From a virus: 25,710 bases of DNA. Shown piece by piece: positions 20,620-25,710 of this stretch (within the stretch, counting starts at the first letter, position 1; every line of letters starts with the position of its first letter). The notes under the pieces are model-generated. The model saw nothing but the letters and a program-made list of their open reading frames with translations, made no database searches and was not told the DNA's origin. Both the position numbers and the translations under genes were made by a program. The stretch is from IMG/VR virus record IMGVR_UViG_3300042321_000356, positions 1-25,710 of that record; one strand, written 5' to 3'.

Positions 20620-20894
20620 CCGACTTCACAACAGCCACACAACAGCGCGATGCAATCAATGCCGAATTGAGCAACGCAACCGATGCGCTCAAGGCGCTCA
20701 CAAATGAGTTAGCCGGCGATGCGCCCCGGCCAATGGGCTTGACGCCCGATAGCGTCAAAGCGGACCCGCGCTGGCAAGCTGCCAAGTCCAAGGTCGATAG
20801 ACTGTTTCAAACCATGCGCCAATTCAACGGCACTTACACTAAGCAATTCAAGCGCGAATTAGCGGCGCAACACCGCGCCAACCGCTACGCTTAA
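20616..20894 (+). CDS. Hypothetical coiled-coil protein (92 aa)
   Basis: Start overlaps the previous stop (ATGA). The 92-aa product has an N-terminal helix with heptad-like spacing (QQRDAINAELSNATDALKAL, residues 9-28). A loop with Pro/Gly follows (GDAPRPMGLTPDSVKADPRW). A second helix is KVDRLFQTMRQFNGTYTKQF, and the end is basic (KRELAAQHRANRYA). This helix-loop-helix with a basic tail could be a small DNA-binding or regulatory protein, but no known domain is visible. Confidence 0.68.
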   Translation: MTDFTTATQQRDAINAELSNATDALKALTNELAGDAPRPMGLTPDSVKADPRWQAAKSKVDRLFQTMRQFNGTYTKQFKRELAAQHRANRYA

Positions 20895-20919
20895 CAACAA
20901 TCAATAGGAGTGAGAAACT

Positions 20920-21150
20920 ATGTATAGCGGACACAAAAACTGGAACCATTGGAACGTATCGCTTTGGCTTAACAATGACGAAGGCCTTTACCGCGAGATG
21001 ATACACTTCCTTGGCTATGCGCCAACCAAAGACCGCGCTGCGCGGATGATGACCGATAGCCTTAAATCAAGCGGCGCGACGCATACACGCGACGGTGCGC
21101 CATATAGCTACACAACCATTCGCGCTGCAATGCGCCACCATGAATATTGA
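20920..21150 (+). CDS. Small conserved-type phage protein with WNVSLWLNNDE motif (76 aa)
   Basis: ATG 20920 follows a clear AGGAGTGAG site. The core NWNHWNVSLWLNNDEGLYRE (residues 7-26) is a pattern I recognise from a widespread family of small phage and plasmid proteins (W-N-V-x-L-W-L-x-N-D-E-x-L-Y), in which the function is not known. The rest is helical and basic: AARMMTDSLKSSGATHTRDG, then APYSYTTIRAAMRHHEY. Early position suggests a role in taking over or supporting replication, by neighbourhood only. Confidence 0.75.
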   Translation: MYSGHKNWNHWNVSLWLNNDEGLYREMIHFLGYAPTKDRAARMMTDSLKSSGATHTRDGAPYSYTTIRAAMRHHEY

Positions 21151-21164
21151 GGGGGCAAAGTAAC

Positions 21165-21353
21165 ATGACTCACGCACGACAATGCACCGCTTGCGGCGCT
21201 GGCATGAACGAGGGCTATGTTATCAACGGCGGCTGTGAGCATTACTGCTCAGACGATTGTTTGCCCATGACAGAGGCCGAATTTGATGAGCTTTACGGCG
21301 ATGGCGAGGGTGACAGCTATTGGACCGAATGGGAAGAGGACGAGGACGAATGA
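21165..21353 (+). CDS. Small Cys4 zinc-binding-type protein with acidic tail (62 aa)
   Basis: ATG 21165 lies 5 nt after a GGGGGCAAAG stretch and fits better than TTG 21147. The product contains CTAC (residues 7-10) and CEHYCSDDC (residues 24-32), with HYC in the middle. The cysteines fit a small zinc ribbon of the type seen where C-x-x-C pairs with a later HYCSDDC. Residues 35-62 are strongly acidic and end EWEEDEDE. A zinc-bound fold that interacts with a host protein is plausible; no specific partner can be named. Its stop overlaps the next ATG. Confidence 0.68.
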   Translation: MTHARQCTACGAGMNEGYVINGGCEHYCSDDCLPMTEAEFDELYGDGEGDSYWTEWEEDEDE

Positions 21354-21439
21354 TAGCCCACATAGCAATCATCACATTCTTTTGGGGCGTTGGCGCCCTA
21401 TCAATCTACGCAATCATTAAAACAGTGAGGGAAGCATAA
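21350..21439 (+). CDS. Membrane micropeptide (29 aa)
   Basis: ATG 21350 overlaps the previous stop (ATGA). The product MIAHIAIITFFWGVGALSIY then AIIKTVREA is one transmembrane helix (residues 2-23) with a short positive C-terminus, so the C-terminal end probably faces the cytoplasm. The next gene starts one base after its stop. Overlap coupling is the main support. A lysis or superinfection role is conceivable but not supported. Confidence 0.45.
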   Translation: MIAHIAIITFFWGVGALSIYAIIKTVREA

Positions 21440-21440
21440 C

Positions 21441-21587
21441 ATGGACGAATATGAAGCCGCGCCGCTGCTGCTGCAAGCGCTAGAGGACATGGTTGAAATG
21501 GCAACGCACCATGCAATGTCAGAAGAAGACCGCCGCCAGATATTACGTAATGCACGCGAAGTAATCGCAAAAGCAAAAGGAGCATAA
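21441..21587 (+). CDS. Small helical protein (48 aa)
   Basis: The frame runs from ATG 21441 to TAA 21587 and is preceded by GAGGGAAGC (about 7 nt). The product MDEYEAAPLLLQALEDMVEM continues ATHHAMSEEDRRQILRNARE and ends VIAKAKGA. It is an amphipathic two-helix protein of acidic then basic character. The next ATG follows 1 nt after its stop. This LLxALExM...SEEDRxxILxxARxVIAKA type is familiar from phage genomes and always unassigned. Confidence 0.62.
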   Translation: MDEYEAAPLLLQALEDMVEMATHHAMSEEDRRQILRNAREVIAKAKGA

Positions 21588-21588
21588 C

Positions 21589-21822
21589 ATGACACAAGAC
21601 CGCAACTATCTCCGCATGTTGAACGACTGCGAATTGTCGCACTACGCATCGGAAAACGTCCGCACCGAATTAGAATTTATCCTGCTGGAGCGTCTGGAGC
21701 GCCTGATAGGCGTTGACGAACAACTTGACGATGCCAAGCGCGAGATTGACGAACTAAACGCACGGCTTGACCGCTGGATGGAACAAGCCAACACCTTAGC
21801 TGCGCAACTAGAGGCCAAATGA
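21589..21822 (+). CDS. Coiled-coil protein (77 aa)
   Basis: ATG 21589 is preceded by AAAGGAGC. The product is entirely helical: LSHYASENVRTELEFILLER (residues 16-35), then LERLIGVDEQLDDAKREIDE and LNARLDRWMEQANTLAAQLE. Heptads run over about residues 30-75, so a parallel dimer or an adaptor is likely. No DNA-binding motif is seen. Its stop overlaps the next small frame (ATGA). Confidence 0.7.
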   Translation: MTQDRNYLRMLNDCELSHYASENVRTELEFILLERLERLIGVDEQLDDAKREIDELNARLDRWMEQANTLAAQLEAK

Positions 21823-21878
21823 TTGCGGTAATCGCTGGAGCCGCCCTTTTCCTATTAACTTTACTACTGGAGGATTGA
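21819..21878 (+). CDS. Possible apolar micropeptide (19 aa)
   Basis: A 20-codon frame with an ATGA overlap with the coiled-coil gene: MIAVIAGAALFLLTLLLED, one short apolar helix. Its end carries the GGAG used by the next gene. It may be a real membrane micropeptide or only a spacer; only the overlap supports it. Confidence 0.3.
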   Translation: MIAVIAGAALFLLTLLLED

Positions 21879-21881
21879 CCA

Positions 21882-22082
21882 ATGAACCATTATCAAATCG
21901 CAATCATTGCACTGCTGGCTCTGGAAGCCATAACACTGTTTGTCCTATGGCGGACGCATTTGGACCGCCAGTTATGGCAAGCCATGTGGATGCGCGACAC
22001 AAGCGAATTGCTATTCTGGAAGCGCAACGGCATCCTGCGCGATCCGCTGACAGGCAAATACCGCAAGCGGGACAAAAGCTGA
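21882..22082 (+). CDS. Single-pass membrane protein (66 aa)
   Basis: ATG 21882 follows TGGAGGATTGACC (GGAGG). The product starts MNHYQIAIIALLALEAITLF then VLWRTHLDRQ: one transmembrane helix (about 5-23) and a basic cytoplasmic-type tail (WKRNGILRDPLTGKYRKRDK). The longer 182-aa frame beginning at TTG 21875 is a different frame and unlikely to begin there. The stop overlaps the next ATG (TGATG). The short TM plus basic tail is a shape used by phage proteins that bind membranes or host complexes; no family recognised. Confidence 0.6.
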   Translation: MNHYQIAIIALLALEAITLFVLWRTHLDRQLWQAMWMRDTSELLFWKRNGILRDPLTGKYRKRDKS

Positions 22083-22423
22083 TGGAATACGCCGTCCGCA
22101 AGCAAATAAAGCACCTGTGCGGCTATATCAGCGACAGAAGCGCAGTGTTGCAGCACATCAACCGCGAACACAACCTACGCCTGACGCTGCGCGACATAGA
22201 GGATATAGACGAAGCCACATCGCGCCACCGCGCACGGCGGACAGACCTAGCCGCCATGATACCATCGCCGCTGATTGTGACGCACAAGCACAAGGGGCAC
22301 GACCCGCTGGCCTTGGCGCTGTTCAAATACCATGCAGCGCGGTCCTATGGGCCTGAGCAAGCCTATTGGCTGGATAGGATGAACGACCGCAAGCCCAAGC
22401 CGACAACTACAATCGAACTGTAA
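22082..22423 (+). CDS. Hypothetical helical basic protein (113 aa), possible DNA-binding
   Basis: I use ATG 22082, which overlaps the previous stop (TGATG). The 113-aa product begins MEYAVRKQIKHLCGYISDRS and continues AVLQHINREHNLRLTLRDIE. This helix-turn-helix-like N-terminus is followed by an Arg-rich stretch (EATSRHRARRTDLAAMIPSP), a His/Lys segment (VTHKHKGHDPLA) and a helix ending in ARSYGPEQAYWLDRMND. The N-terminal 45 residues could bind DNA; this is only a pattern call. It is one of the longer proteins of the operon. Confidence 0.65.
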   Translation: MEYAVRKQIKHLCGYISDRSAVLQHINREHNLRLTLRDIEDIDEATSRHRARRTDLAAMIPSPLIVTHKHKGHDPLALALFKYHAARSYGPEQAYWLDRMNDRKPKPTTTIEL

Positions 22424-22434
22424 AGGACAGACAC

Positions 22435-22584
22435 ATGATTAAACCACAGCAAGCCGCCCCTATGGGCCGGAACCACCGTGTATCATCCGACAGCGCATGG
22501 CCGCTGCGCGGACTAGACGGCAAGACATTCGCGGAACGCCGCGCAGAACGCGAAAAGGAGCAAAGCAAATGCCTAGACCAATGA
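22435..22584 (+). CDS. Small polar protein (49 aa)
   Basis: The frame from ATG 22435 to TGA 22584 is preceded by AAAGGACAG at a proper distance. The product MIKPQQAAPMGRNHRVSSDS continues AWPLRGLDGKTFAERRAERE and ends KEQSKCLDQ. It is polar, probably disordered at the N-terminus with a basic helix at the end. The next gene starts 16 bp before its stop, in another frame. No family is recognised. Confidence 0.48.
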   Translation: MIKPQQAAPMGRNHRVSSDSAWPLRGLDGKTFAERRAEREKEQSKCLDQ

Positions 22585-22754
22585 TTTACCCAATGGGAAC
22601 GCTAGAAGTAGGCGAGAGCGCCACCATGCCAGCCACCAAGAAGGGTGATGCCAAGCGCATTAGTCGCAACGTGTCACAATACGGCATCCGTAAGGGCAGA
22701 GCCTTCAAGTGCCGCACTGTGGGCGGCGTAACCTTCATAACTAGATGGATGTAA
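22569..22754 (+). CDS. Small basic protein (61 aa)
   Basis: Start ATG 22569 (with AAAGGAG upstream) is preferred to an upstream ATG at 22497 in the same frame. The product MPRPMIYPMGTLEVGESATM continues PATKKGDAKRISRNVSQYGI and ends GRAFKCRTVGGVTFITRWM. The pattern (YPxxxLEVGES...Y.......GRxFxxRxxxGGxxxxR) is that of small nucleic-acid-binding-like proteins common in phage and plasmid genomes, with an N-terminal strand, a short helix and a C-terminal hairpin. Function remains unassigned. Confidence 0.68.
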   Translation: MPRPMIYPMGTLEVGESATMPATKKGDAKRISRNVSQYGIRKGRAFKCRTVGGVTFITRWM

Positions 22755-22758
22755 GCAA

Positions 22759-23025
22759 ATGAAAGCCACAGAACGCCAAGTGACACCTGAAACGCTTGCT
22801 AAGTTAGGTATGCCGTATGCCCTTGTCTGCGAATATCGCGGCGGACACGACGCGCGCAAGTTTACGCTGTTTGACGGATTTAATACGCAGCATGAAGCCG
22901 AAAGCGAAGGCCGACGGATTGAAGCAGCTAAACCCTTCGCAGACGGCAACGGCGGGAAGCGCGGCTATGCCGATTTGAAATGGCGTGTGGAAGTGCTGCA
23001 CGACACAGAGGGGCAGAGCAAATGA
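22759..23025 (+). CDS. Hypothetical protein (88 aa)
   Basis: ATG 22759 lies 4 nt after the previous stop with weak ribosome-binding sequence, so coupling is likely. The 88-aa product has an alpha/beta look: ETLAKLGMPYALVCEYRGGH (residues 11-30), then DARKFTLFDGFNTQHEAESE and a C-terminal strand (DLKWRVEVLHD). Possibly a small ligand-free scaffold or an inhibitor-type fold; nothing specific can be named. Its stop overlaps the next ATG (ATGA). Confidence 0.65.
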   Translation: MKATERQVTPETLAKLGMPYALVCEYRGGHDARKFTLFDGFNTQHEAESEGRRIEAAKPFADGNGGKRGYADLKWRVEVLHDTEGQSK

Positions 23026-23414
23026 CCAATATAAGCGAATGGGGCGCAGTCATGCGTTTAGCCAGACGCGCTGCGCTGTTGGCTGGCGAAGAACAGCGCC
23101 GCCTTGGTCGTGTGACGGAGCAAGAGGATAGCAGCATCATGCTGTATACCGACGACCCGACAACGGCAGGGCTGTTCGCCCGCAATTCCGACATGGCTGC
23201 AATGTGCAAGACCAGCGGCATTGAAGGCGTGTGCATCGTCATGGGCGACAAGTTTCCGCCAGCAGCGCATGAAGCCGAGCGCCCCGACCCTGAACTGCCG
23301 CGCGTTGCTGCGATGTGGTTCCCCGCCAATGGCGACAAATGCCCCCGCTGCCGCCTGTTCAGGCGCACGACAGGCGAAATATGCAACCCATGCGAAAGGA
23401 AATTAGCAGCATGA
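23022..23414 (+). CDS. Hypothetical protein with C-terminal Cys4 zinc ribbon (130 aa)
   Basis: The start is ATG 23022, which overlaps the previous stop (ATGA); the in-frame ATG at 22980 would extend back into the previous gene. Residues 1-40 are helical and basic (SEWGAVMRLARRAALLAGEE). The middle is mixed and the C-terminus contains CPRC (108-111) and CNPC (122-125), a C-x-x-C-x10-C-x-x-C zinc ribbon. Such ribbons are frequent in phage proteins that touch nucleic acid or RNA polymerase. This is one of two zinc-type proteins in the operon. Its stop overlaps the next start. Confidence 0.68.
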   Translation: MTNISEWGAVMRLARRAALLAGEEQRRLGRVTEQEDSSIMLYTDDPTTAGLFARNSDMAAMCKTSGIEGVCIVMGDKFPPAAHEAERPDPELPRVAAMWFPANGDKCPRCRLFRRTTGEICNPCERKLAA

Positions 23415-23611
23415 CAGACGACGACGATGAGGACGACGAATTGGCACTGCCCGACCGATACATCGAACGCGCAGGCGAAACCTTAGCCTACCGCTTGATG
23501 GAATATCTGGAATTTCTGGGCGTGATAGGCAAGGACCATGTGTCTTACTTGCGCTATCCGCCCATTGAATTGATCGAAGACGCAGAAAAAGCATTAAAGG
23601 ATGAGATATGA
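23411..23611 (+). CDS. Very acidic small protein (66 aa)
   Basis: ATG 23411 overlaps the previous stop (ATGA); a longer frame starting at 23315 would overlap further and is not preferred. The product starts MTDDDDEDDELALPDRYIER, nine acidic residues in the first eleven, followed by helices (AYRLMEYLEFLGVIGKDHVS) and an acidic end (ELIEDAEKALKDEI). The charge resembles DNA-mimic type inhibitors that block DNA-binding host enzymes, but this is inference from composition alone. Next ATG overlaps its stop. Confidence 0.6.
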   Translation: MTDDDDEDDELALPDRYIERAGETLAYRLMEYLEFLGVIGKDHVSYLRYPPIELIEDAEKALKDEI

Positions 23612-23997
23612 CAGACGACAAGAAGCAGGAACGCGAAGTTAGGCATGGATGTGAAGAACCCGCACTAGCCGAACAATTTATTGATTTCATTGATGAGACA
23701 GACTGGGAACTGTCGGCATGGGTTCGTGAGAACGCTGACGTAATCCTAGCCGCCCTCCGCCAACCCCGGACCGATGCGCTCAAGGTGGCGCGGGAGGCCA
23801 GAGGTCACATTATCACAGCGGCAACTGGTGCAAAAAATGCACAGGTTCAGCGTTATCGGAATACCGATATTGAAGCTGACCCGCTGGTAGAGGTAATGAA
23901 ACAGGCTGGGTGGGCCGATGCTGTCATCGAAAGTTGTGCGCCATCATTGAGCGCCGCACTGGATGCGCGTGGGCTGGAGATACGGGAAAAGAAATAA
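23608..23997 (+). CDS. Hypothetical protein, last gene of the early operon (129 aa)
   Basis: Start overlaps the previous stop (ATGA). The 129-aa product is mainly helical and acidic: LAEQFIDFIDETDWELSAWV (residues 21-40), then RENADVILAALRQPRTDALK, a middle with ARGHIITAATGAKNAQVQRY and an end with DARGLEIREKK. The piece ALKVAREA...II.AATG resembles small phage proteins of unknown role. It stops 4-6 bases before the hairpin at 24002, which closes the operon. Confidence 0.63.
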   Translation: MTDDKKQEREVRHGCEEPALAEQFIDFIDETDWELSAWVRENADVILAALRQPRTDALKVAREARGHIITAATGAKNAQVQRYRNTDIEADPLVEVMKQAGWADAVIESCAPSLSAALDARGLEIREKK

Positions 23998-24034
23998 TAA
24001 AAAGCCCCCTGCGGAGTGAGGACGCAGGGGGCTT
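23990..24034 (-). terminator. Intrinsic terminator between convergent operons
   Basis: AAGCCCCCTGCG (24002-24013) and CGCAGGGGGCTT (24023-24034) form a perfect 12-bp stem with a 9-nt loop. Read on the minus strand it is followed by TTTATTATTTC, so it is a strong terminator for leftward transcripts. On the plus strand only TT follows, so it will stop rightward transcripts less well, although the stem may still protect their 3' end. Confidence 0.88.
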
Positions 24035-24092
24035 AAAAAGGTCAGCGGAGCATCACCGACCCTATCCATATATCATTGCAACCAAATGGTTG

Positions 24093-25710
24093 TCAATTCT
24101 TGCCTATCGACGGCATGATGCTCGACTTAGGCAAGTCTTCCGCCAAGCGGCGCAAGTCTGATTTGTTCCCTTTTTTCACGTCTGGCGCGACAAAGATATG
24201 TTTCTTGGTCACATATTCAGTCGAACCGATCCGGCCCATGTCAACCCAGCCAGCTTCTTTGAGCGCATGAAGCAGCGCCGCCTGTGGTATCTTGACGCCA
24301 GCAGGGACGTTAATCGCCAGCGCGTCACAGATGCGGTGGAAAGGCCCACCAATGACACCATTGGCAAACACACCAGCCCTTTCGCGCATCATGTCCACAA
24401 GATAGCTTTCCGCAACGCTCATGCCATGCTCGACCATGTTTAGCTTCCATTCGGTCACTGGCGGCGCAGCCGCAGGGTTGAACGCCGACACGTCACGTTG
24501 ATGCAGCCAAGCGGCGCACTTCTCATAGCCGCCGCTTTCATACCAGCCCCACAGCTTTTTGGCTGCGGTCGGCGTCATACGCGGCGCGCGCGTCCACACG
24601 CAGAACCAGCGGCGGTCTTGCGTCGGCAGCGTGATAGGCAGCGGATCGTTCGTGTAGGCAATCACCATCAGGCGGTTGACCAAATCATAGGGGTGCATAC
24701 CCTTGCGGTTGACCGACAGCGTCTCAGGCGGCGCAGCGATGAGCGGCTTTAGCTTGTTAGCCATCGCCCGGCGTTCGCGTGCCTCTGGCTCCTTCAACTC
24801 GTTCAAGATGACAACTTCAGCCTCAAGCGCATAACCCCACTGGCTGTCCAACCCGCCAGCCTCAATGACTGACCTGTTGCGCCAATGCTTGCCGCCAAGC
24901 GCCCACAGGAACGGCTGGAACATACTGTCCTTACCAGCGCCTTCATCGCCGCCAATCAGGATGGCATGGTTAATCTTGACGCTAGGGTGCTGTATCTTGA
25001 ACGCCATAGCGTCAAGGATGTGGTCTAACTCGACATCATCCGCCACCAGACTGCGGCAATGCTCTAGCCAAGGCTCAACGTCATGGTCTGCAATCTTGTC
25101 GCTGCCCGACACATCAGGCCGTCCGTCTGTCCAGCGATTGCCGTAGACAAGCCCGTCACGCGTCACCAGCACGTCATCGCCAGCGGCGAACGTCACAGCC
25201 GACAGCGCAGGGGCGCCGCGATCCTGACGGCGCTCATCAAAATAGATGGACGCCTGCACGCGGTTTGTCTTCTTGTGGATGGAACGGCAGTCAACGTGAC
25301 GGAACAACGCGTTAAAGACGTTGCGGGCTATCTCCTGACGCGTCACCATGTCGAAATAGCTATCGTCGGACTGGATGTATGCGAAACGCTCGAACCATTC
25401 AGATTGTTCCAGCCGTCCTGCTTCTTTTTTCTCGACCTCACGCACACGCGCTGCGGCCTCATCGGGGAAGGCTTCGGTCGGCGCGATTTTCTCATACATC
25501 GACGCCAGACGCTCTGCGATTAGTTCATCACGCAAGCCCGGCGTTACCTTCGGGCCACCTTCATTGGCTACCCAATCAAGAAAGGTGCGGCTGTCTAAGT
25601 CTTGGCAATGCCCATGATAGCAGCAGAACGAGCGGTCGAGCGGCTTGTAGCGCGCCTCGACCATGCCGTCGCTGTGTTGCTCATGGTTAGGGCAGACGAT
25701 GCCGCACCAG
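24093..25710 (-). CDS. Replicative primase-helicase, DUF5906-type SF3-like ATPase (C-terminal part), cut by right edge
   Basis: The frame is open from the right edge and carries 15 more residues before the first internal ATG (25664), so the N-terminus is outside. It begins WCGIVCPNHEQHSDG and then RSFCCYHGHC, a C/H-rich zinc-binding motif typical of the link between a Prim-Pol domain and the helicase. Counting from ATG 25664, Walker A is GGDEGAGKDS (238-247), Walker B VVILNE (284-289), motif C VIAYTND (334-340), and an arginine pair after the D in TQDRRWFCVW. The C-terminal 150 residues are helical with a small winged-type end (IPQAALLHALKEAGWVDMGR). It should unwind DNA and start replication. 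It faces the early operon and ends at the shared terminator. Confidence 0.85.
   Translation of the reverse strand, partial: WCGIVCPNHEQHSDGMVEARYKPLDRSFCCYHGHCQDLDSRTFLDWVANEGGPKVTPGLRDELIAERLASMYEKIAPTEAFPDEAAARVREVEKKEAGRLEQSEWFERFAYIQSDDSYFDMVTRQEIARNVFNALFRHVDCRSIHKKTNRVQASIYFDERRQDRGAPALSAVTFAAGDDVLVTRDGLVYGNRWTDGRPDVSGSDKIADHDVEPWLEHCRSLVADDVELDHILDAMAFKIQHPSVKINHAILIGGDEGAGKDSMFQPFLWALGGKHWRNRSVIEAGGLDSQWGYALEAEVVILNELKEPEARERRAMANKLKPLIAAPPETLSVNRKGMHPYDLVNRLMVIAYTNDPLPITLPTQDRRWFCVWTRAPRMTPTAAKKLWGWYESGGYEKCAAWLHQRDVSAFNPAAAPPVTEWKLNMVEHGMSVAESYLVDMMRERAGVFANGVIGGPFHRICDALAINVPAGVKIPQAALLHALKEAGWVDMGRIGSTEYVTKKHIFVAPDVKKGNKSDLRRLAEDLPKSSIMPSIGKN

Noticed and set aside
21875-22081. 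TTG start giving a 182-aa protein ending at 22423
   Set aside because: The added 69 residues are low in structure and overlap the 66-aa membrane protein in another frame; ATG 22082 with TGATG coupling is simpler.
1-25710. tRNA genes, integrase, lysis cassette, defence genes
   Set aside because: I looked for typical acceptor/TPsiC patterns, recombinase catalytic motifs, holin-endolysin pairs and known defence motifs in the frames and found none that I could support.

Overview
This window reads as part of a tailed-phage genome (or a metagenomic phage contig or prophage segment) with a P22-like podovirus virion. The diagnostic set, all on the minus strand, is a small and a large terminase, a P22-type portal (746 aa), a scaffold-like protein, a P22-type coat protein, a gp4-like tail accessory factor, a gp10-like DNA-stabilisation protein and the start of a P22 gp7-like ejection protein. 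I see no integrase, repressor, lysis gene, tRNA, rRNA or CRISPR array. The host cannot be named from the sequence. A proteobacterium is likely, and one TTAACCAT site in the control region is only a weak hint of an alphaproteobacterium.

Layout. (1) Positions 1-19540, minus strand: the late (virion) operon, transcribed right to left. In order of transcription it holds terS, terL, four small very basic genes, portal, a DUF5856-like gene, two small genes, an adhesion module of three large fibre or spike genes plus a 90-aa partner, scaffold, major coat protein, three small head or connector genes, gp4-like, gp10-like, two jelly-roll-like tail proteins, a sulfotransferase-GNAT fusion, and the 5' part of the ejection-protein gene, which is cut by the left edge. 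Most genes are joined by TAATG or ATGA overlaps. After the coat gene there are three successive hairpins with T tracts, which should reduce transcription stepwise. (2) Positions 19541-20302: a roughly 760-bp non-coding divergent control region packed with repeats. It has six GTCATGAC-type palindromes, 14 TAGGC/GCCTA elements including four pairs at an exact 9-bp repeat, an AT-rich patch, and divergent promoters. (3) Positions 20303-23997, plus strand: an early-type operon of 17 small, tightly coupled genes (19-130 aa), almost all of unknown function. It includes membrane micropeptides, two Cys4 zinc-binding proteins and very acidic proteins. (4) Positions 23990-24096: a strong intrinsic terminator facing leftward. 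(5) Positions 24093-25710, minus strand: the C-terminal part of a primase-helicase-like replication protein, cut by the right edge.

Reading the parts together: divergent transcription from the 19.5-20.3 kb region would run the rightward small-gene operon (takeover and replication support) and the leftward packaging, head, tail and ejection operon. The replication helicase is transcribed convergently with the early operon and stops at the shared terminator. The points that deserve most attention are the repeat-dense control region (a candidate origin and operator complex), the sulfotransferase-GNAT fusion inside the virion module, the adhesion genes inserted between portal and scaffold, and the hairpin series after the coat gene.
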